A stretch of 64,000 bases of DNA from JAUVXJ01 sp964433755 (GCA_964433755.1 CAYSSR010000003.1:434001-498000); one strand, 5' to 3'; positions 32,369 through 42,069 are shown, counted from the stretch's first letter. The notes: generated by a model not told the origin, from the letters alone. A program made the numbers and translations.

Positions 32369-35215
32369 CTATTCCATCATCAACGGAACGTGGCTTGCAG
32401 TCCCAGCGGTCACTTCCTCGACAGGCCGAAGCGACGCCGGCGGGATAGCCTCTTTCTCCCCACCAGGTGGCGTCCAGAAGACCTGCACCCCGCTGAACTC
32501 GCCTCCGTCGTATGAGTAGCGCAGGTGCAGGTCATGCCATCCTGGCTCCAGTTCCACCTCGGCGCCGCTGGATGGAGACGGTTGCGCCAAAGCGGTCGAC
32601 ACCAACACGCCATCGATGTATAGACCGGCTTGACCGTTCCAGGGCACGACCTCGAAACGGTACGAGCCCGGCTCTTCGACTCTCAGGGCACCACGACAGT
32701 CGAGGCTGTACAGTTCTCCTTCTAGCTCAGGAACGAAGGCCGACTGCCAGGCCGTGGGCATCCGCAGCAGCGACAGGTTGGGTTGAACGCTCCGCTCCAC
32801 AGGCGTGCCCTCGAAGCTGGCTCCCTCGTAGACCGTAACCAGCACCCCGTGGACCTCTGTCCTTGGATTCAGGTAGTAGTCAGCTATTGCCTCTGGTTCG
32901 CGATCGTCCACCGCCCAAAGCAGCTCGACCTGGCTGCCGTCCTCGACTACGACGTGCTGCACTTCGAGCTCGTGCCACCCCCTGAGGAGCTCAACAGTCT
33001 CTCCACTACCGAACGCTTGCGCGTCCACCAGGATCCGCGCCCCCTCACTTCCGTCGACCCGGAAGCCGTAGGTCCCGGCGTGGGGCACAAACACCGTACC
33101 CCGCCACTCAGCGACGAAGGGGAAGGCCAGGGGAGGGCTCTCCTCCTGCCAGTCGAACGAGATCTGTACATCGATTCTCTCCAGGTCCGGCTCTGCCTTG
33201 GCCTCCTGACCATGGTAATAGGAGCCGCGAAGCCCCTCCGCCCCCCGCACCTCATCAGCACCCACCAGGACCGAGGCGAAGGTGTACCGGTCGTACTCGC
33301 CTGCGAAGAGACTCACCTCGGCCTGGGGATAGAAGTACTGGACCACGCCCACCAGGGCCTCCACGTCGTAGGGCGTGGAGAAGACGTAGACAACATCCTG
33401 GTCCCCTGTCTGGCGATGGCTGGGCACCACATCCAGCACATCGATCCCTCGCTCACCCGGCGCTTCCCTCGCCATCCAGGCGAAATCCATGCCCGAGGTG
33501 TAGTAGGGGAAATTGGCGAACAGATAGACATAGCGACCCTCTCCCAGAGAGGCGATGTGGTTAGCCACGGCAGCGATCTCCCTGGTGAACTCGATGCGCA
33601 CCGAGTCGGCATATATCTGGTGTTGGAAGAAGGTCTGGTAGTTGGCACAACCCGCGAGCAGGAGAACAGGGGCCAGAAGCAAGCCGAAATACCGGCGCCG
33701 GTTGGACCCGACGGCCATCTCGAAGGTGGTCAGCGCTCCGTCCAGAAAGACGCCCGCGAAGATGAACAGCACCGGCATCAACCCCGCGAAGCGATGGCTA
33801 CGCAGGTCTATGGTCAACAGGCCGCCGCCGACCAACGTGATCAGAAACCAACCCAGGTAGAAGAGGTGTCCACGGCGCCAGAAGTAGACGAGGCAACAGC
33901 AGAGTCCCAGCACGAAGAGAACTCCCGTCCACGCATCCAGCATGGGCGCGTCGGGGATGTTCACCGCACCCCAAGGCTCACCTTTGTAGTTGAAGAAGCC
34001 CAATAGCCTCCGTGCGCGCTCTGCCAGGCCCTCCGTCTGGGAGATCTCTCCAGAGCCGAACAGCACTGGCATCACCGAGCTGAACCTCTCGCCAAAGGCT
34101 ACGTGCGGCTCTCGCCGTATCAAGGCCGCGAGGGGAAGCGCACAGACCACCAGGGAGGTAAGAAATCCCAGCCACGGCGCCACCAGCGGGTGTGAAGTCC
34201 TGACAACCTCGTCCACCGTTGCCCCTCTAGCGCGCCACCACGACCGGGCTTCACTCGCGAAGAGCAGCACCACTAGAATGGGGACGATGCGGAAGGAAGC
34301 GTGGCTGTACAGTCCGAGGCCCAAGGCCATCCCAGCCAGCACGTAGCTCATCATCCCCCCCGTGCGCCTGCCTCGAAGCAAGAGGTAGAACGTGCACACC
34401 TCCAGGAGCATCGCGGGTGTGGAAGGCAGCGCGAGCCTGCTGAAGGCGATGTGCCAGCGCGACACGGCGAAGAGGAAGGTGGAGGCCAGGGCCACCGGGA
34501 AACGAAAGATCTCCCGCGTCAGCAGGTAGAACACCACCAGAGTCAGGAAGCCCAAGAGCACGAAGTTCAAGCGCAGAGCCAGGACCGTCGGTCCCAGAGC
34601 CACGAAGCTCAGGCAAGTCGTGTACACAGAGATGGGGAACTGCCAGGGACGGGAGTCGTGGAAAAGGATTCCATAAGCATCCTTGCCTATCTGGGCTTCG
34701 TCATTCCAGGAGATGCCCCCAGGAGGAGGGTAGTAGTCCAGCCGGTATACCAGGAGGAGAAGCCCCAGGGCCAGCACCAGGCCCACGAGCGTGAGCTCCA
34801 CGCCATGCTCTCTCACGGCCCTCAGCCTGGGGAGAGCCCACTCCTCGCATCGTGCACAGACCAGGTAGACCAAAGCCGGGCCCCCGGCGTAGAGCAGCAG
34901 GCCCGTGAAGAGACTGTCCCAGCGTACAGCCAGAAGCCAGCCACCGACCCAGGCGGGGATGGAGGCTACGAGCAGAGCCGCCATGTCCTTCCAAGACCAG
35001 GGGGTGGAGGACCCCGGCAACGGCTCTGTCACCGCACCGGGGAGTCGCCAGAAGGCCACCACCGCCAACGCGGAGGCCGCCAGAAGGAGTAGCGCACCAG
35101 CACCCACGGTCTCAGGTCTGTTGAGGAAAACCTGTCCCAGAGCGCCAAGCAAGACGGCGAGAACGGTCAGGACAAACGGTGTTCTTTGTTGGGTGGAAGG
35201 CAGGCGCTCTATCAT
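32369..35215 (-). CDS. membrane glycosyltransferase (GT39/ArnT-like) with two PA14 domains
   Basis: 948 residues. Residues 1-560 hold about 12-13 transmembrane helices with the GT-C signature DYYPPPGGISWNDEAQIGKDAYG, in the first large extracytoplasmic loop, where the acidic pair activates the acceptor. Two PA14 beta-barrels follow: about 625-760 (GSYYHGQEAK...FVAEWRGTVFVPHAGTYGFRVD) and about 790-930 (YEGASFEGTP...SYRFEVVPWNGQAGLYIDGVLV). Such enzymes transfer sugars from polyprenyl-phosphate donors outside the membrane; PA14 probably binds glycans. It starts 21 bases after the 35237-38821 gene and forms an operon with it. Confidence 0.87.
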   Translation of the reverse strand: MIERLPSTQQRTPFVLTVLAVLLGALGQVFLNRPETVGAGALLLLAASALAVVAFWRLPGAVTEPLPGSSTPWSWKDMAALLVASIPAWVGGWLLAVRWDSLFTGLLLYAGGPALVYLVCARCEEWALPRLRAVREHGVELTLVGLVLALGLLLLVYRLDYYPPPGGISWNDEAQIGKDAYGILFHDSRPWQFPISVYTTCLSFVALGPTVLALRLNFVLLGFLTLVVFYLLTREIFRFPVALASTFLFAVSRWHIAFSRLALPSTPAMLLEVCTFYLLLRGRRTGGMMSYVLAGMALGLGLYSHASFRIVPILVVLLFASEARSWWRARGATVDEVVRTSHPLVAPWLGFLTSLVVCALPLAALIRREPHVAFGERFSSVMPVLFGSGEISQTEGLAERARRLLGFFNYKGEPWGAVNIPDAPMLDAWTGVLFVLGLCCCLVYFWRRGHLFYLGWFLITLVGGGLLTIDLRSHRFAGLMPVLFIFAGVFLDGALTTFEMAVGSNRRRYFGLLLAPVLLLAGCANYQTFFQHQIYADSVRIEFTREIAAVANHIASLGEGRYVYLFANFPYYTSGMDFAWMAREAPGERGIDVLDVVPSHRQTGDQDVVYVFSTPYDVEALVGVVQYFYPQAEVSLFAGEYDRYTFASVLVGADEVRGAEGLRGSYYHGQEAKAEPDLERIDVQISFDWQEESPPLAFPFVAEWRGTVFVPHAGTYGFRVDGSEGARILVDAQAFGSGETVELLRGWHELEVQHVVVEDGSQVELLWAVDDREPEAIADYYLNPRTEVHGVLVTVYEGASFEGTPVERSVQPNLSLLRMPTAWQSAFVPELEGELYSLDCRGALRVEEPGSYRFEVVPWNGQAGLYIDGVLVSTALAQPSPSSGAEVELEPGWHDLHLRYSYDGGEFSGVQVFWTPPGGEKEAIPPASLRPVEEVTAGTASHVPLMME

Positions 35216-35236
35216 ACCGCCGTGTGGAGATGCTTT

Positions 35237-38200
35237 CTACGGGACGACTGAGAGCTTCTCGATCCTGTGGTTGTAGGTGTCCGCAACGTAGATCGACGAC
35301 CGTTGATCGAAACCGATGCCGATGGGCTTGCTGAACTGCCCGTCCAGGGAACCCCTCTCGCCCCAGGAGGTCACCAGACGTCCATACTCGTCGTACACGA
35401 CAACCGTGGCCATCTCTGGGTCCGTCAGATAGAGCAGTCCATCCTTGCCCCAGACGATGTGGGGACTGTCCACCGTGTTAGCGGCTGAGATCGGCCACTC
35501 CCTCACGTAGCTACCTGTCCGATCCAGGACCTGCACCCTCCTGTTCTCCACATCCAACACGTAGAGGTGGCCCTCCTCGTCGACCGCCACGTCGGAGGGC
35601 TGGTTCAGATCGCCGGCTCCGTAGCCAAACGCGCCGTACCGTTCCAGCACCTGGCCCTCCGGCGACACCTCGAGCACCACGTTGTCGCCCGTGTTGGACA
35701 CGTAGACGTGCCCCTCCCAGTCTACTGCCACGCCACGCGGGTCGAAGAGTCCCCACCTCTCCCCCCAGCGACCCTCGAGCTGACCGTCCGACGAGAAGAC
35801 GAAGAGGGTATCGTATTCTGTATCCACGACGTAGACTCGACCATCCTGGCTCACTGCCAGGTCGAAGGGCTCGCCCAGAACCTCGTCCCCCCACTGGTCC
35901 AGGAATTGTCCCTCTCCGTCGAAGACCTGGATGCGTGCATTCCCGGTGTCGGCCACGTACACCCTGCCGTCCAGGCCGGCCGCCACCCCGCGAGGCTCGT
36001 CGAACTCTCCCGGCCCATCGCCACGAGCTCCCCAGGCGTTCACGAAGGCAACCACCCGCGTGCCCGTCGCCGCTGCGGGGGGCGTGGGCACAGTGACAGG
36101 TTCCAGAGCGGGCAACGCCGGTGGCACCCTCAATTCCGCTCCCTCTGGGAAGAGTTGCTCCTGCGGCACCTGGGCCTTGGCACCGCCAGGGGGGGTCCAA
36201 TAGAGCTCGATCTTCCGCCCGCCGCCATCCTGGAAGTAGAGCAGACGAAGATCGTGGAAGCCCTCCTCCAGTTGGATCTGGCCCTCCTGGTAGACATCCC
36301 CGTGGTGCCCTCCATTGTCCACCACGAGCACGCCGTCCACGTAGAGGTACGAGCCATCGTCGGAGGTGGTGCCGAAGACATAAGATCCGCCTACGGGAGC
36401 ATAGATCTTACCCAGCCATTCTATGCAGAACGGCGACAGCAGGACATCGTTGGGGCCGATGAAGGGATCCAACTGGATCACCTCCGGCTCCCCCTCCCAA
36501 GTGGTGCCCCGCCTGTACAGCCCCAGCAGGCCGTGGCCGTGCAACTCGCCCACGTACAGGTCGCTGCTGGGGATGATCTCCTCCTCGCCATCGGGCCTGA
36601 CCCAGCTCAATCTCAGATGCCCACTTTCCTCCTGGGCGACCTCCACCTCGAGGGCATGGAATCCAGCGGGCAGCATCTCGCTGACTTCGCCGCGGTCATT
36701 CTCCACTTCGAGCTCCACATCCTCACCCACCCGCAGCACGGCTGAGCCGCTCGCCTCCAGAACCAGAGTATAGGACCCGTACTTGGGCACGTACAGCGAT
36801 CCCTGCCACCGCGCGGAGAATGGCAGCTCCACGGCCGACTCAGACCAGGTGAAGTCCACTGTCTTGTCGATCCGCTCCACCACCGCAGGCTCCTCGAAGT
36901 CCAGGCCCTCGTAGTAGACAGCCCGCAAGCCCTGGACAGCCGCGGCCTCTTCACGACTCACCACGTAGGTGTAGAACATCGTGCTGCCGTACCGGTCTAC
37001 GTGCTCCAGGTACTCCCCGGCCGGGTACAGCTTTTGCAGCTCAGAGACGACCGTGGCGTGCCCCCAGTCCAGAACGTAGACCACATCTCGCTCTACCTCC
37101 TCCCGCAGAGGTAGATGGGCGTTGAGGTCCAGGATGGTGAAAGGCACCTCATAGGGGAAGAACTTGAGGTCGGAGTGGTTGGCCAGATCGTGCGACACGA
37201 TGGCGAGCTCTTCTGTCCCACGGGCCTGGACGTACTTGCCCGCCTCGGTCTGGGCGGGATCGAAATCATAGTACACCGACTTGTTCGAGGCCTGGAGACC
37301 GAAGTAGGTATGGAAGTTGGCCCAGAGGCTCACAACCAACAGCACAGCCACAGCCCCGACCAGATAGCGCCGGGCCTTTCCTCGGAGCAGAGGCGCATAC
37401 GTCGCCCACGCCCGGTCCCAGAAAGCCGCCACCAGCAGAAAGACGGGTGGGACGTTGCCCAGAGTACGTAGGGAATGGGGGTTGGAATCCGCAAGCGAGA
37501 GGATCCCGGGTAACAAACCCACGAAGAGCCAGGCTAACAGCAGGAAGTAGCGATCGTTGCGCCATCTGAGTACGCTGTAACCCAGGCCCAGGCCGAAGAA
37601 GATCGCCGACAGGCCGTCCAACATGGGCTCGTCCGGCAGGTTGTGACGAGCCCGGGGGTCACCCCGCTGGTTGTACATGAGGAGGCTCTTGCGGATGTTC
37701 TCCACGAGCGGTTGGTAGCTTCCCTCCTTCTCGACATCCAGCAAGACGGACGCCGCCTCCACCCGGCGCACGAACACGTCGGGCCTCTGAACCGCGTACA
37801 ACGCCAGCGGAGATAGAGTCGTGAACGTCGCCGCGGCGAAGACGAGCAACCCGGGGAGCTGGGTGCGGAGCGAGCCTCTTCTGGAGAACACGACGTGTAG
37901 CAGGTACAGGCCGATCACCAGGGGAAAGACGCGGTAACCCAGGTAGGTGTGGAACCCCAATCCGAAGCTCAAGCCCGCGAATACGTAGTCCAGCCTGCGC
38001 CCGCTGCGTAACCCTCGCCAGAGAAAGAGGACCACCAGCGCCTCGAACAGAGGCACTTGAAGGTTATCCAGGAAGGCCACGCGGCTGAAATGTACGTGCC
38101 AGCGTGAGAAAGCCAGGAAGGTGGTACCGATCTGGGCCGCTCTCACGCCGAACATCTCCCGGGCCAGGAAGTAGAAGACGAGTACGGTGAGGAGGCCCAC

Positions 38201-38821
38201 GACCACGTCGAACGCTCGCAGGACCAGCGGCGAAATGCCAAAGATCCTGAGGCTTAGGCCCAGGAGTTGAAAGGGCATGGTACCGTTGCCGTGACGGTGC
38301 TCGGTGAAAGGAGAGTACGGCATCTCCAGGAAGCGCAGGCTCCAGACCGCGTTGTCTGCCTCGTCCAGGTAGACCCCTGGCGGCATCTCCTCCAGGCGGA
38401 AGCTGCGCATAAAGAGGGCAAGGAGCAAGATCAGAAGGAGGATGAGCAGCTCGCGTCGGTCCAGACGCCACTTCAGCCTGGTGGAGCCCAGCCAGAACCC
38501 GGCCACGAACAGAGCCAGCCCCACCAGCCAGGCCACCAGAGCTCTGTCGCTGGCTATGTGGAGGTACAGATCGACGAGGCACGCACAGATGAATAGGAGG
38601 CCCAGCCCGATCAGCAGCAGATGAACCCGGTCCAGTCTCCGCTCCGGGACAGTCTGCTGCTCCTCTGTATCACCTCGTGGAGAGATGACTAGCAGGCACA
38701 GGCTAGCCACGGCAAAGAGGAGTACGCCATCGAAGGCCGGACCCTCTCGCTGGAACAGGGTCTGGCCCACGAAGGCCACCCCCACGGCGACCGCCACCGC
38801 TAGAGGAGCCTTGATGTTCAT
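35237..38821 (-). CDS. membrane glycosyltransferase with two PA14 domains and an NHL propeller
   Basis: 1194 residues, a larger paralogue of the 32369-35215 product. N-terminal GT-C domain with about 12 helices and the motif EEMPPGVYLDEADNAVW; then PA14 domains at about 640-755 and 770-895 (IYAPVGGSYVFGTTSDDGSYLYVDG is textbook PA14), a Pro linker, and six NHL repeats at about 925-1194 (GVAAGLDGRVYVADTGNARIQVFD). The three-part fusion of a lipid-linked sugar transferase, glycan-binding PA14 and a propeller suggests a surface glycosylation enzyme that holds its product or acceptor. It is the first gene of a two-gene operon. Confidence 0.87.
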   Translation of the reverse strand: MNIKAPLAVAVAVGVAFVGQTLFQREGPAFDGVLLFAVASLCLLVISPRGDTEEQQTVPERRLDRVHLLLIGLGLLFICACLVDLYLHIASDRALVAWLVGLALFVAGFWLGSTRLKWRLDRRELLILLLILLLALFMRSFRLEEMPPGVYLDEADNAVWSLRFLEMPYSPFTEHRHGNGTMPFQLLGLSLRIFGISPLVLRAFDVVVGLLTVLVFYFLAREMFGVRAAQIGTTFLAFSRWHVHFSRVAFLDNLQVPLFEALVVLFLWRGLRSGRRLDYVFAGLSFGLGFHTYLGYRVFPLVIGLYLLHVVFSRRGSLRTQLPGLLVFAAATFTTLSPLALYAVQRPDVFVRRVEAASVLLDVEKEGSYQPLVENIRKSLLMYNQRGDPRARHNLPDEPMLDGLSAIFFGLGLGYSVLRWRNDRYFLLLAWLFVGLLPGILSLADSNPHSLRTLGNVPPVFLLVAAFWDRAWATYAPLLRGKARRYLVGAVAVLLVVSLWANFHTYFGLQASNKSVYYDFDPAQTEAGKYVQARGTEELAIVSHDLANHSDLKFFPYEVPFTILDLNAHLPLREEVERDVVYVLDWGHATVVSELQKLYPAGEYLEHVDRYGSTMFYTYVVSREEAAAVQGLRAVYYEGLDFEEPAVVERIDKTVDFTWSESAVELPFSARWQGSLYVPKYGSYTLVLEASGSAVLRVGEDVELEVENDRGEVSEMLPAGFHALEVEVAQEESGHLRLSWVRPDGEEEIIPSSDLYVGELHGHGLLGLYRRGTTWEGEPEVIQLDPFIGPNDVLLSPFCIEWLGKIYAPVGGSYVFGTTSDDGSYLYVDGVLVVDNGGHHGDVYQEGQIQLEEGFHDLRLLYFQDGGGRKIELYWTPPGGAKAQVPQEQLFPEGAELRVPPALPALEPVTVPTPPAAATGTRVVAFVNAWGARGDGPGEFDEPRGVAAGLDGRVYVADTGNARIQVFDGEGQFLDQWGDEVLGEPFDLAVSQDGRVYVVDTEYDTLFVFSSDGQLEGRWGERWGLFDPRGVAVDWEGHVYVSNTGDNVVLEVSPEGQVLERYGAFGYGAGDLNQPSDVAVDEEGHLYVLDVENRRVQVLDRTGSYVREWPISAANTVDSPHIVWGKDGLLYLTDPEMATVVVYDEYGRLVTSWGERGSLDGQFSKPIGIGFDQRSSIYVADTYNHRIEKLSVVP

Positions 38822-39032
38822 TGGATCACCGAGGACTCAGCCACAGATCACGGGGGCGAGATCTCGGAAGATAGAAACGATACGAGGGACACACTACGCC
38901 GCGTCCCTCCCTCTGGTAGGCACCGCCCACTCTCAAACCTGTCTGTCGTCTCACCCACAACCTGCGCGGAGGTATCTACCTTCCTCTCCAACTCAGCGCA
39001 AAGCACAGCGCACCTCACGCACAGGGGCCCTG

Positions 39033-39854
39033 TCATCTCAACCCGGAGAAGAGGTCCGTCTCCCGCTCCTCCGGCCAGCCGACACTGGAGCGCGCCAACT
39101 GAAAGCTCTCCTGCCGGAACCACGGTTCTCGAATGACATCCTCCGGGGACTCGCCAAAGGGGTCCTCGTACCCTACTTGCGAGACGTGACAGCGCAGGCC
39201 GGCGAGCTTGATCTCCGCGAAATCGCTCACGTCCACGACGGTGGTGATCTCCTCGGCTGAGTGCCCCACCATGGGAAAGGGGACTCCGTCCATCATCACT
39301 GTGGGCGGCACACCGTCCTCGGACATGGCAGCCAGGCGCTCCTCGGACAGCACTCGGAAGTACAACTTACTGACCTGAAAAGGCACGCAGCCATCCTCCA
39401 CTTGACCTGGAAAGCACCCCGGATCGGCTGCCAGATCGAAGGCGATGGTCGCCCAACGAAACACGGCGATGTGATCGTAGTGGCCGTAGATGCCGTCGGG
39501 CCCGAAAGTGATCAACACCTGAGGTCGCAGTTCGCGGATGATCCTCACCAGCTTGCCCACCGCCTGACCCTGGTGGATGATGGGCAGAAGGCCGTCCGGA
39601 TAGTCCAGAAATCTGGGTGCATGGATGCCGTAGACCTCGCAGGCGCAGCGCAGCTCGCGCTCCCTCACGCATGGAAGGTCGGCGGGTGTCGTAAGGTCCG
39701 GCACCACTATCTGCCCCGCCTCTCCGCGGGTAGCGGTTACCAGGTACACGTCGCAGCCCTGAGACGCGTACTTGGCAAGGGTGCCTCCCGTGCCAAACGC
39801 CTCGTCGTCCGGATGGGCGAAGAAGGCCATCAAGCTCAGTTCGTTGGCATTCAC
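39033..39854 (-). CDS. PIG-L/LmbE family deacetylase
   Basis: 273 residues. MAFFAHPDDEAFGTGG carries the zinc-binding AHPDDE motif (His14, Asp17), TATRGEAGQI follows, and FGPDGIYGHYDHIAV gives the third metal His. The family removes N-acetyl groups from GlcNAc derivatives (GlcNAc-PI, MshB, BshB, LmbE-like). It contains the long C-terminal segment seen in MshB/Mca-like members (YFRVLSEERLAAM). The substrate here is unknown; lack of a signal peptide indicates a cytosolic enzyme. GGAGTGA precedes ATG 39854. Confidence 0.9.
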   Translation of the reverse strand: MNANELSLMAFFAHPDDEAFGTGGTLAKYASQGCDVYLVTATRGEAGQIVVPDLTTPADLPCVRERELRCACEVYGIHAPRFLDYPDGLLPIIHQGQAVGKLVRIIRELRPQVLITFGPDGIYGHYDHIAVFRWATIAFDLAADPGCFPGQVEDGCVPFQVSKLYFRVLSEERLAAMSEDGVPPTVMMDGVPFPMVGHSAEEITTVVDVSDFAEIKLAGLRCHVSQVGYEDPFGESPEDVIREPWFRQESFQLARSSVGWPEERETDLFSGLR

Positions 39855-39954
39855 TCCGCAAACTCCGCCGTGCCAGATTGACTACCGTGATGCCACCAAG
39901 TTACTGCACTCGACATGGGACCCGGAATCTGCCACAGCCCAGGCCCCTGACTCA

Positions 39955-39988
39955 AGACCTCGGAGGTCTCTCAAGACCTCCGAGGTCT
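39955..39988. repeat. double palindrome able to form a cruciform or long hairpin
   Basis: AGACCTCGGAGGTCT (39955-39969) and AGACCTCCGAGGTCT (39974-39988) are exact reverse complements separated by CTCA, and each is itself nearly palindromic. It lies 14 bases after the ferritin stop. There is no T-run, so it is not a standard terminator, but it would block read-through as a 15-bp stem. Confidence 0.75.
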
Positions 39989-40001
39989 GCCACGACTACT
40001 C

Positions 40002-40499
40002 TCAGTCTGCCGCCTGTCGCTCGCCAAGCTGCCTGTCCATCATCAGCAGCCCCATGGGTTGATTCCCCACCAGCTTCAACTGGTCGACCACCTGGCCAGC
40101 GCTCTCTTCTTCCTCGACCTGCTCGGTGATGAACCACTGCAACTCCATCTGGGTTGCGTAGTCGTTCTCGTTCAGCGCCAGTTCGTACAAGCCGTTGATC
40201 AGCCCCGTGACCTTGCGCTCGTGTTTGAGAACCTCCTCGAACATCTCGAGAGGGGACTTCCACACGGGGGGAGGCATCTCGATGGCCTTGAGCACCACAC
40301 GTCCACCGCGCGCTACGATGTGGTCGAACAAGCGCATGGCGTGGTCCACCTCCTCCTGCGCCTGAGCGCGCATCCACCCGGCGAAGCCCGCCAGACTCTG
40401 GCTCTCGCAGTAGGCGGACATGGAGAGGTACAGGTAGGCGGAATAGAGCTCTTTGTTGATCTGTTCGTTGATGGCATCCTCAAGCTTCTTGCTCAGCAT
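40002..40499 (-). CDS. ftnA: non-haem ferritin
   Basis: ATG 40499 (MLSKKLEDAINEQINKELYS) gives 165 residues, the normal bacterial ferritin length; AAGGGG lies about 10 bases upstream. A four-helix bundle is evident, with ferroxidase ligands in EQINKELYSAYLYLSM (Glu), AQAQEEVDHAMRLFDH (Glu, Glu, His) and QWFITEQVEEEESA (Gln/Glu). It oxidises and stores iron as a 24-mer. It is flanked by the double palindrome downstream and a possible TTGACA (40536-40541) upstream without a good -10. Confidence 0.95.
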   Translation of the reverse strand: MLSKKLEDAINEQINKELYSAYLYLSMSAYCESQSLAGFAGWMRAQAQEEVDHAMRLFDHIVARGGRVVLKAIEMPPPVWKSPLEMFEEVLKHERKVTGLINGLYELALNENDYATQMELQWFITEQVEEEESAGQVVDQLKLVGNQPMGLLMMDRQLGERQAAD

Positions 40500-40584
40500 T
40501 GCGGGGCATCCCCTTTCCATACAAGCTTCCTGTGCTTGTCAATATATCACAGCTCCGTGGTGCCTGACAAAGACCGTCGCCCGC

Positions 40585-41061
40585 CTAGCCATCGGGAGGC
40601 TCCGTGTCAGGGCCCTTCCTGGCTCCACGAAGTCTCCGGCGCTCGAGCCTTTCGTCGAGTCTCAACACACTTTCGGCCGTGAGGATCAGGCCGACCAGCG
40701 CTGCCGTGACCGTGCCCAGGACGTACAAGCCGGCGCCGATGGCGAGCCCAATCGAGCCCACCGCCCAGATGCCAGCGGCAGTGGTCAGGCCCTCGATTCT
40801 CACACCCTCCCGTTTCAAGATCATCCCGGCGCCCAGGAACCCGATGCCCGTCACCACCCCTGCCCCTACCCTCGCCGTATCTCCACCGGGAAAGGCCATG
40901 CCCGAGATCAACGCAAAGGCAGCAGAGCCCAGAGCCACCAGAGCGTGCGTGCGCTCGCCTGCGGCCTGACCCCTCAACTCTCTCTCCAGCCCAATGAGGA
41001 AGCCCAGGACCGCCGCCAGCACCAGACGGCCCACCAACTCCCAACTAGACACTAGCTCCAT
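40585..41061 (-). CDS. MgtC/SapB family membrane protein
   Basis: ATG 41061 (MELVSSWELVGRLVLAAVLG) follows GGGAGGAAAGC, giving 158 residues. The core FLIGLERELRGQAAGERTHALVALGSA and VTGIGFLGAGMILKREGVRIEGLTTAAGIWAVGSIGLAIG (key residues G, E, R, T, H; G, G, A, G; T, T, A, W) are the MgtC signature. Four to five membrane helices. The family is linked to Mg2+ limitation, ATP synthase regulation and, in some bacteria, phosphate uptake. The last point is interesting because the phosphate island begins on the other side of the divergent intergenic region. Confidence 0.92.
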   Translation of the reverse strand: MELVSSWELVGRLVLAAVLGFLIGLERELRGQAAGERTHALVALGSAAFALISGMAFPGGDTARVGAGVVTGIGFLGAGMILKREGVRIEGLTTAAGIWAVGSIGLAIGAGLYVLGTVTAALVGLILTAESVLRLDERLERRRLRGARKGPDTEPPDG

Positions 41062-41229
41062 GCTTTCCTCCCTTGCCACTACCTCGAATCCTGACACCGC
41101 CACACGCCAAGTAGACGTTGGACCAGGTGCAGGCTCCTCTCCTACCCTCTGTCCATTCTAGCACAGCCTAGCGCTAGGGCAACAGGCCATCGGTGTTTCC
41201 GCTACCGCTCGGCTCCACCTGCCCGAGGG

Positions 41230-41262
41230 TTGCTCCAGGCCACGGGGGGTGATAGAATGGCA
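41230..41262 (+). promoter_or_regulatory. phoB promoter with shared 23-bp block
   Basis: TTGCTC (41230-41235), 17 bases, TAGAAT (41253-41258) with TG extension at 41250-41251. The block CCACGGG-N3-TGATAGAATGGCA (41240-41262) recurs at 52791-52813 upstream of the third pstB, differing only in the three central bases. Confidence 0.7.
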
Positions 41263-41354
41263 CTGCCGTCTGGCCATGACTCTCGTAGCTCGCTGGACCC
41301 AGACGCCGCGGGCCTGCCTGGAAATACGGGTGTCACCAACTGTAGAGGCCAACC

Positions 41355-42062
41355 ATGACTGACAAAGTACTCGTTGTAGAGGATGAATCCGCTCTGCGAG
41401 AGACTCTGGAGTACAACCTGGCCAAGGAAGGCTACGCGGTGTGCACCGCCGCGGACGGTGTCTCTGCGCTGGAAGTGGCTCGGCGCGAGTTGCCGGATCT
41501 GATCCTCCTGGACGTCATGCTCCCCAAGATGGACGGCATCGAGGTCTGCCGCATCCTGCGAGGCGAGATGAACGTGCCCATCATCATGCTCACCGCCCGC
41601 ACCGACGAAGTGGACAAGGTCGTCGGGCTGGAGGTGGGCGCCGACGACTACGTCACCAAGCCGTTCAGTATGCGCGAGCTCCTGGCCAGGGTCAAGGCCT
41701 CCTTCAGGCGTGTCCGCCTGATCAAAGAAGAAGTCGCCACGACTGGAGGTGGTGAACCTCCCCAGGCCCTTATCTTCGACGATCTCATCATCGACATCGG
41801 CCGCCACGAGGTCAGGCTGGGCGAAGCGGTCCTGTCCTTGAAACCCAAGGAGTATGATCTCCTCCTCTTTCTGGCTCGCAACCGAGGCATCACCCTCACC
41901 CGTGACCTGGTCCTGGAGCGCGTCTGGGGCTGGGACTTCAGCGGGGGTACCAGAACCGTCGACGTGCACGTCCGCTGGCTGCGAGAGAAGATCGAGCGCG
42001 ATCCCGCCAACCCGACGCGCATCGTCACCGTGAGGGGAGTAGGCTACCGCTTCGAGGGCTAG
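41355..42062 (+). CDS. phoB: OmpR/PhoB-family response regulator
   Basis: 235 residues: receiver domain with acidic pocket VVEDES, phosphoacceptor Asp53 in LILLDVMLPKMDG, Thr in IIMLTAR and Lys in DDYVTKPFS; then a winged-helix DNA-binding domain ending VRGVGYRFEG. Position at the head of a kinase-pst-phoU cluster identifies it as the phosphate-starvation regulator. GAGGCCAACC precedes ATG. The kinase gene starts 7 bases after its stop, so they are co-transcribed. It probably binds the TTA repeats upstream of pstS. Confidence 0.92.
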   Translation: MTDKVLVVEDESALRETLEYNLAKEGYAVCTAADGVSALEVARRELPDLILLDVMLPKMDGIEVCRILRGEMNVPIIMLTARTDEVDKVVGLEVGADDYVTKPFSMRELLARVKASFRRVRLIKEEVATTGGGEPPQALIFDDLIIDIGRHEVRLGEAVLSLKPKEYDLLLFLARNRGITLTRDLVLERVWGWDFSGGTRTVDVHVRWLREKIERDPANPTRIVTVRGVGYRFEG

Positions 42063-42069
42063 ACAGACC

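Noticed and set aside
32783..34006. Plus-strand open frame of about 400 codons
   Set aside because: Antisense to the PA14 glycosyltransferase; no family signature.
40520..40560. TTGACA upstream of ferritin as a promoter
   Set aside because: The -35 is good, but the only -10 candidates are TATGGA at 15 bases or TGGAAA at 17; too weak to annotate.
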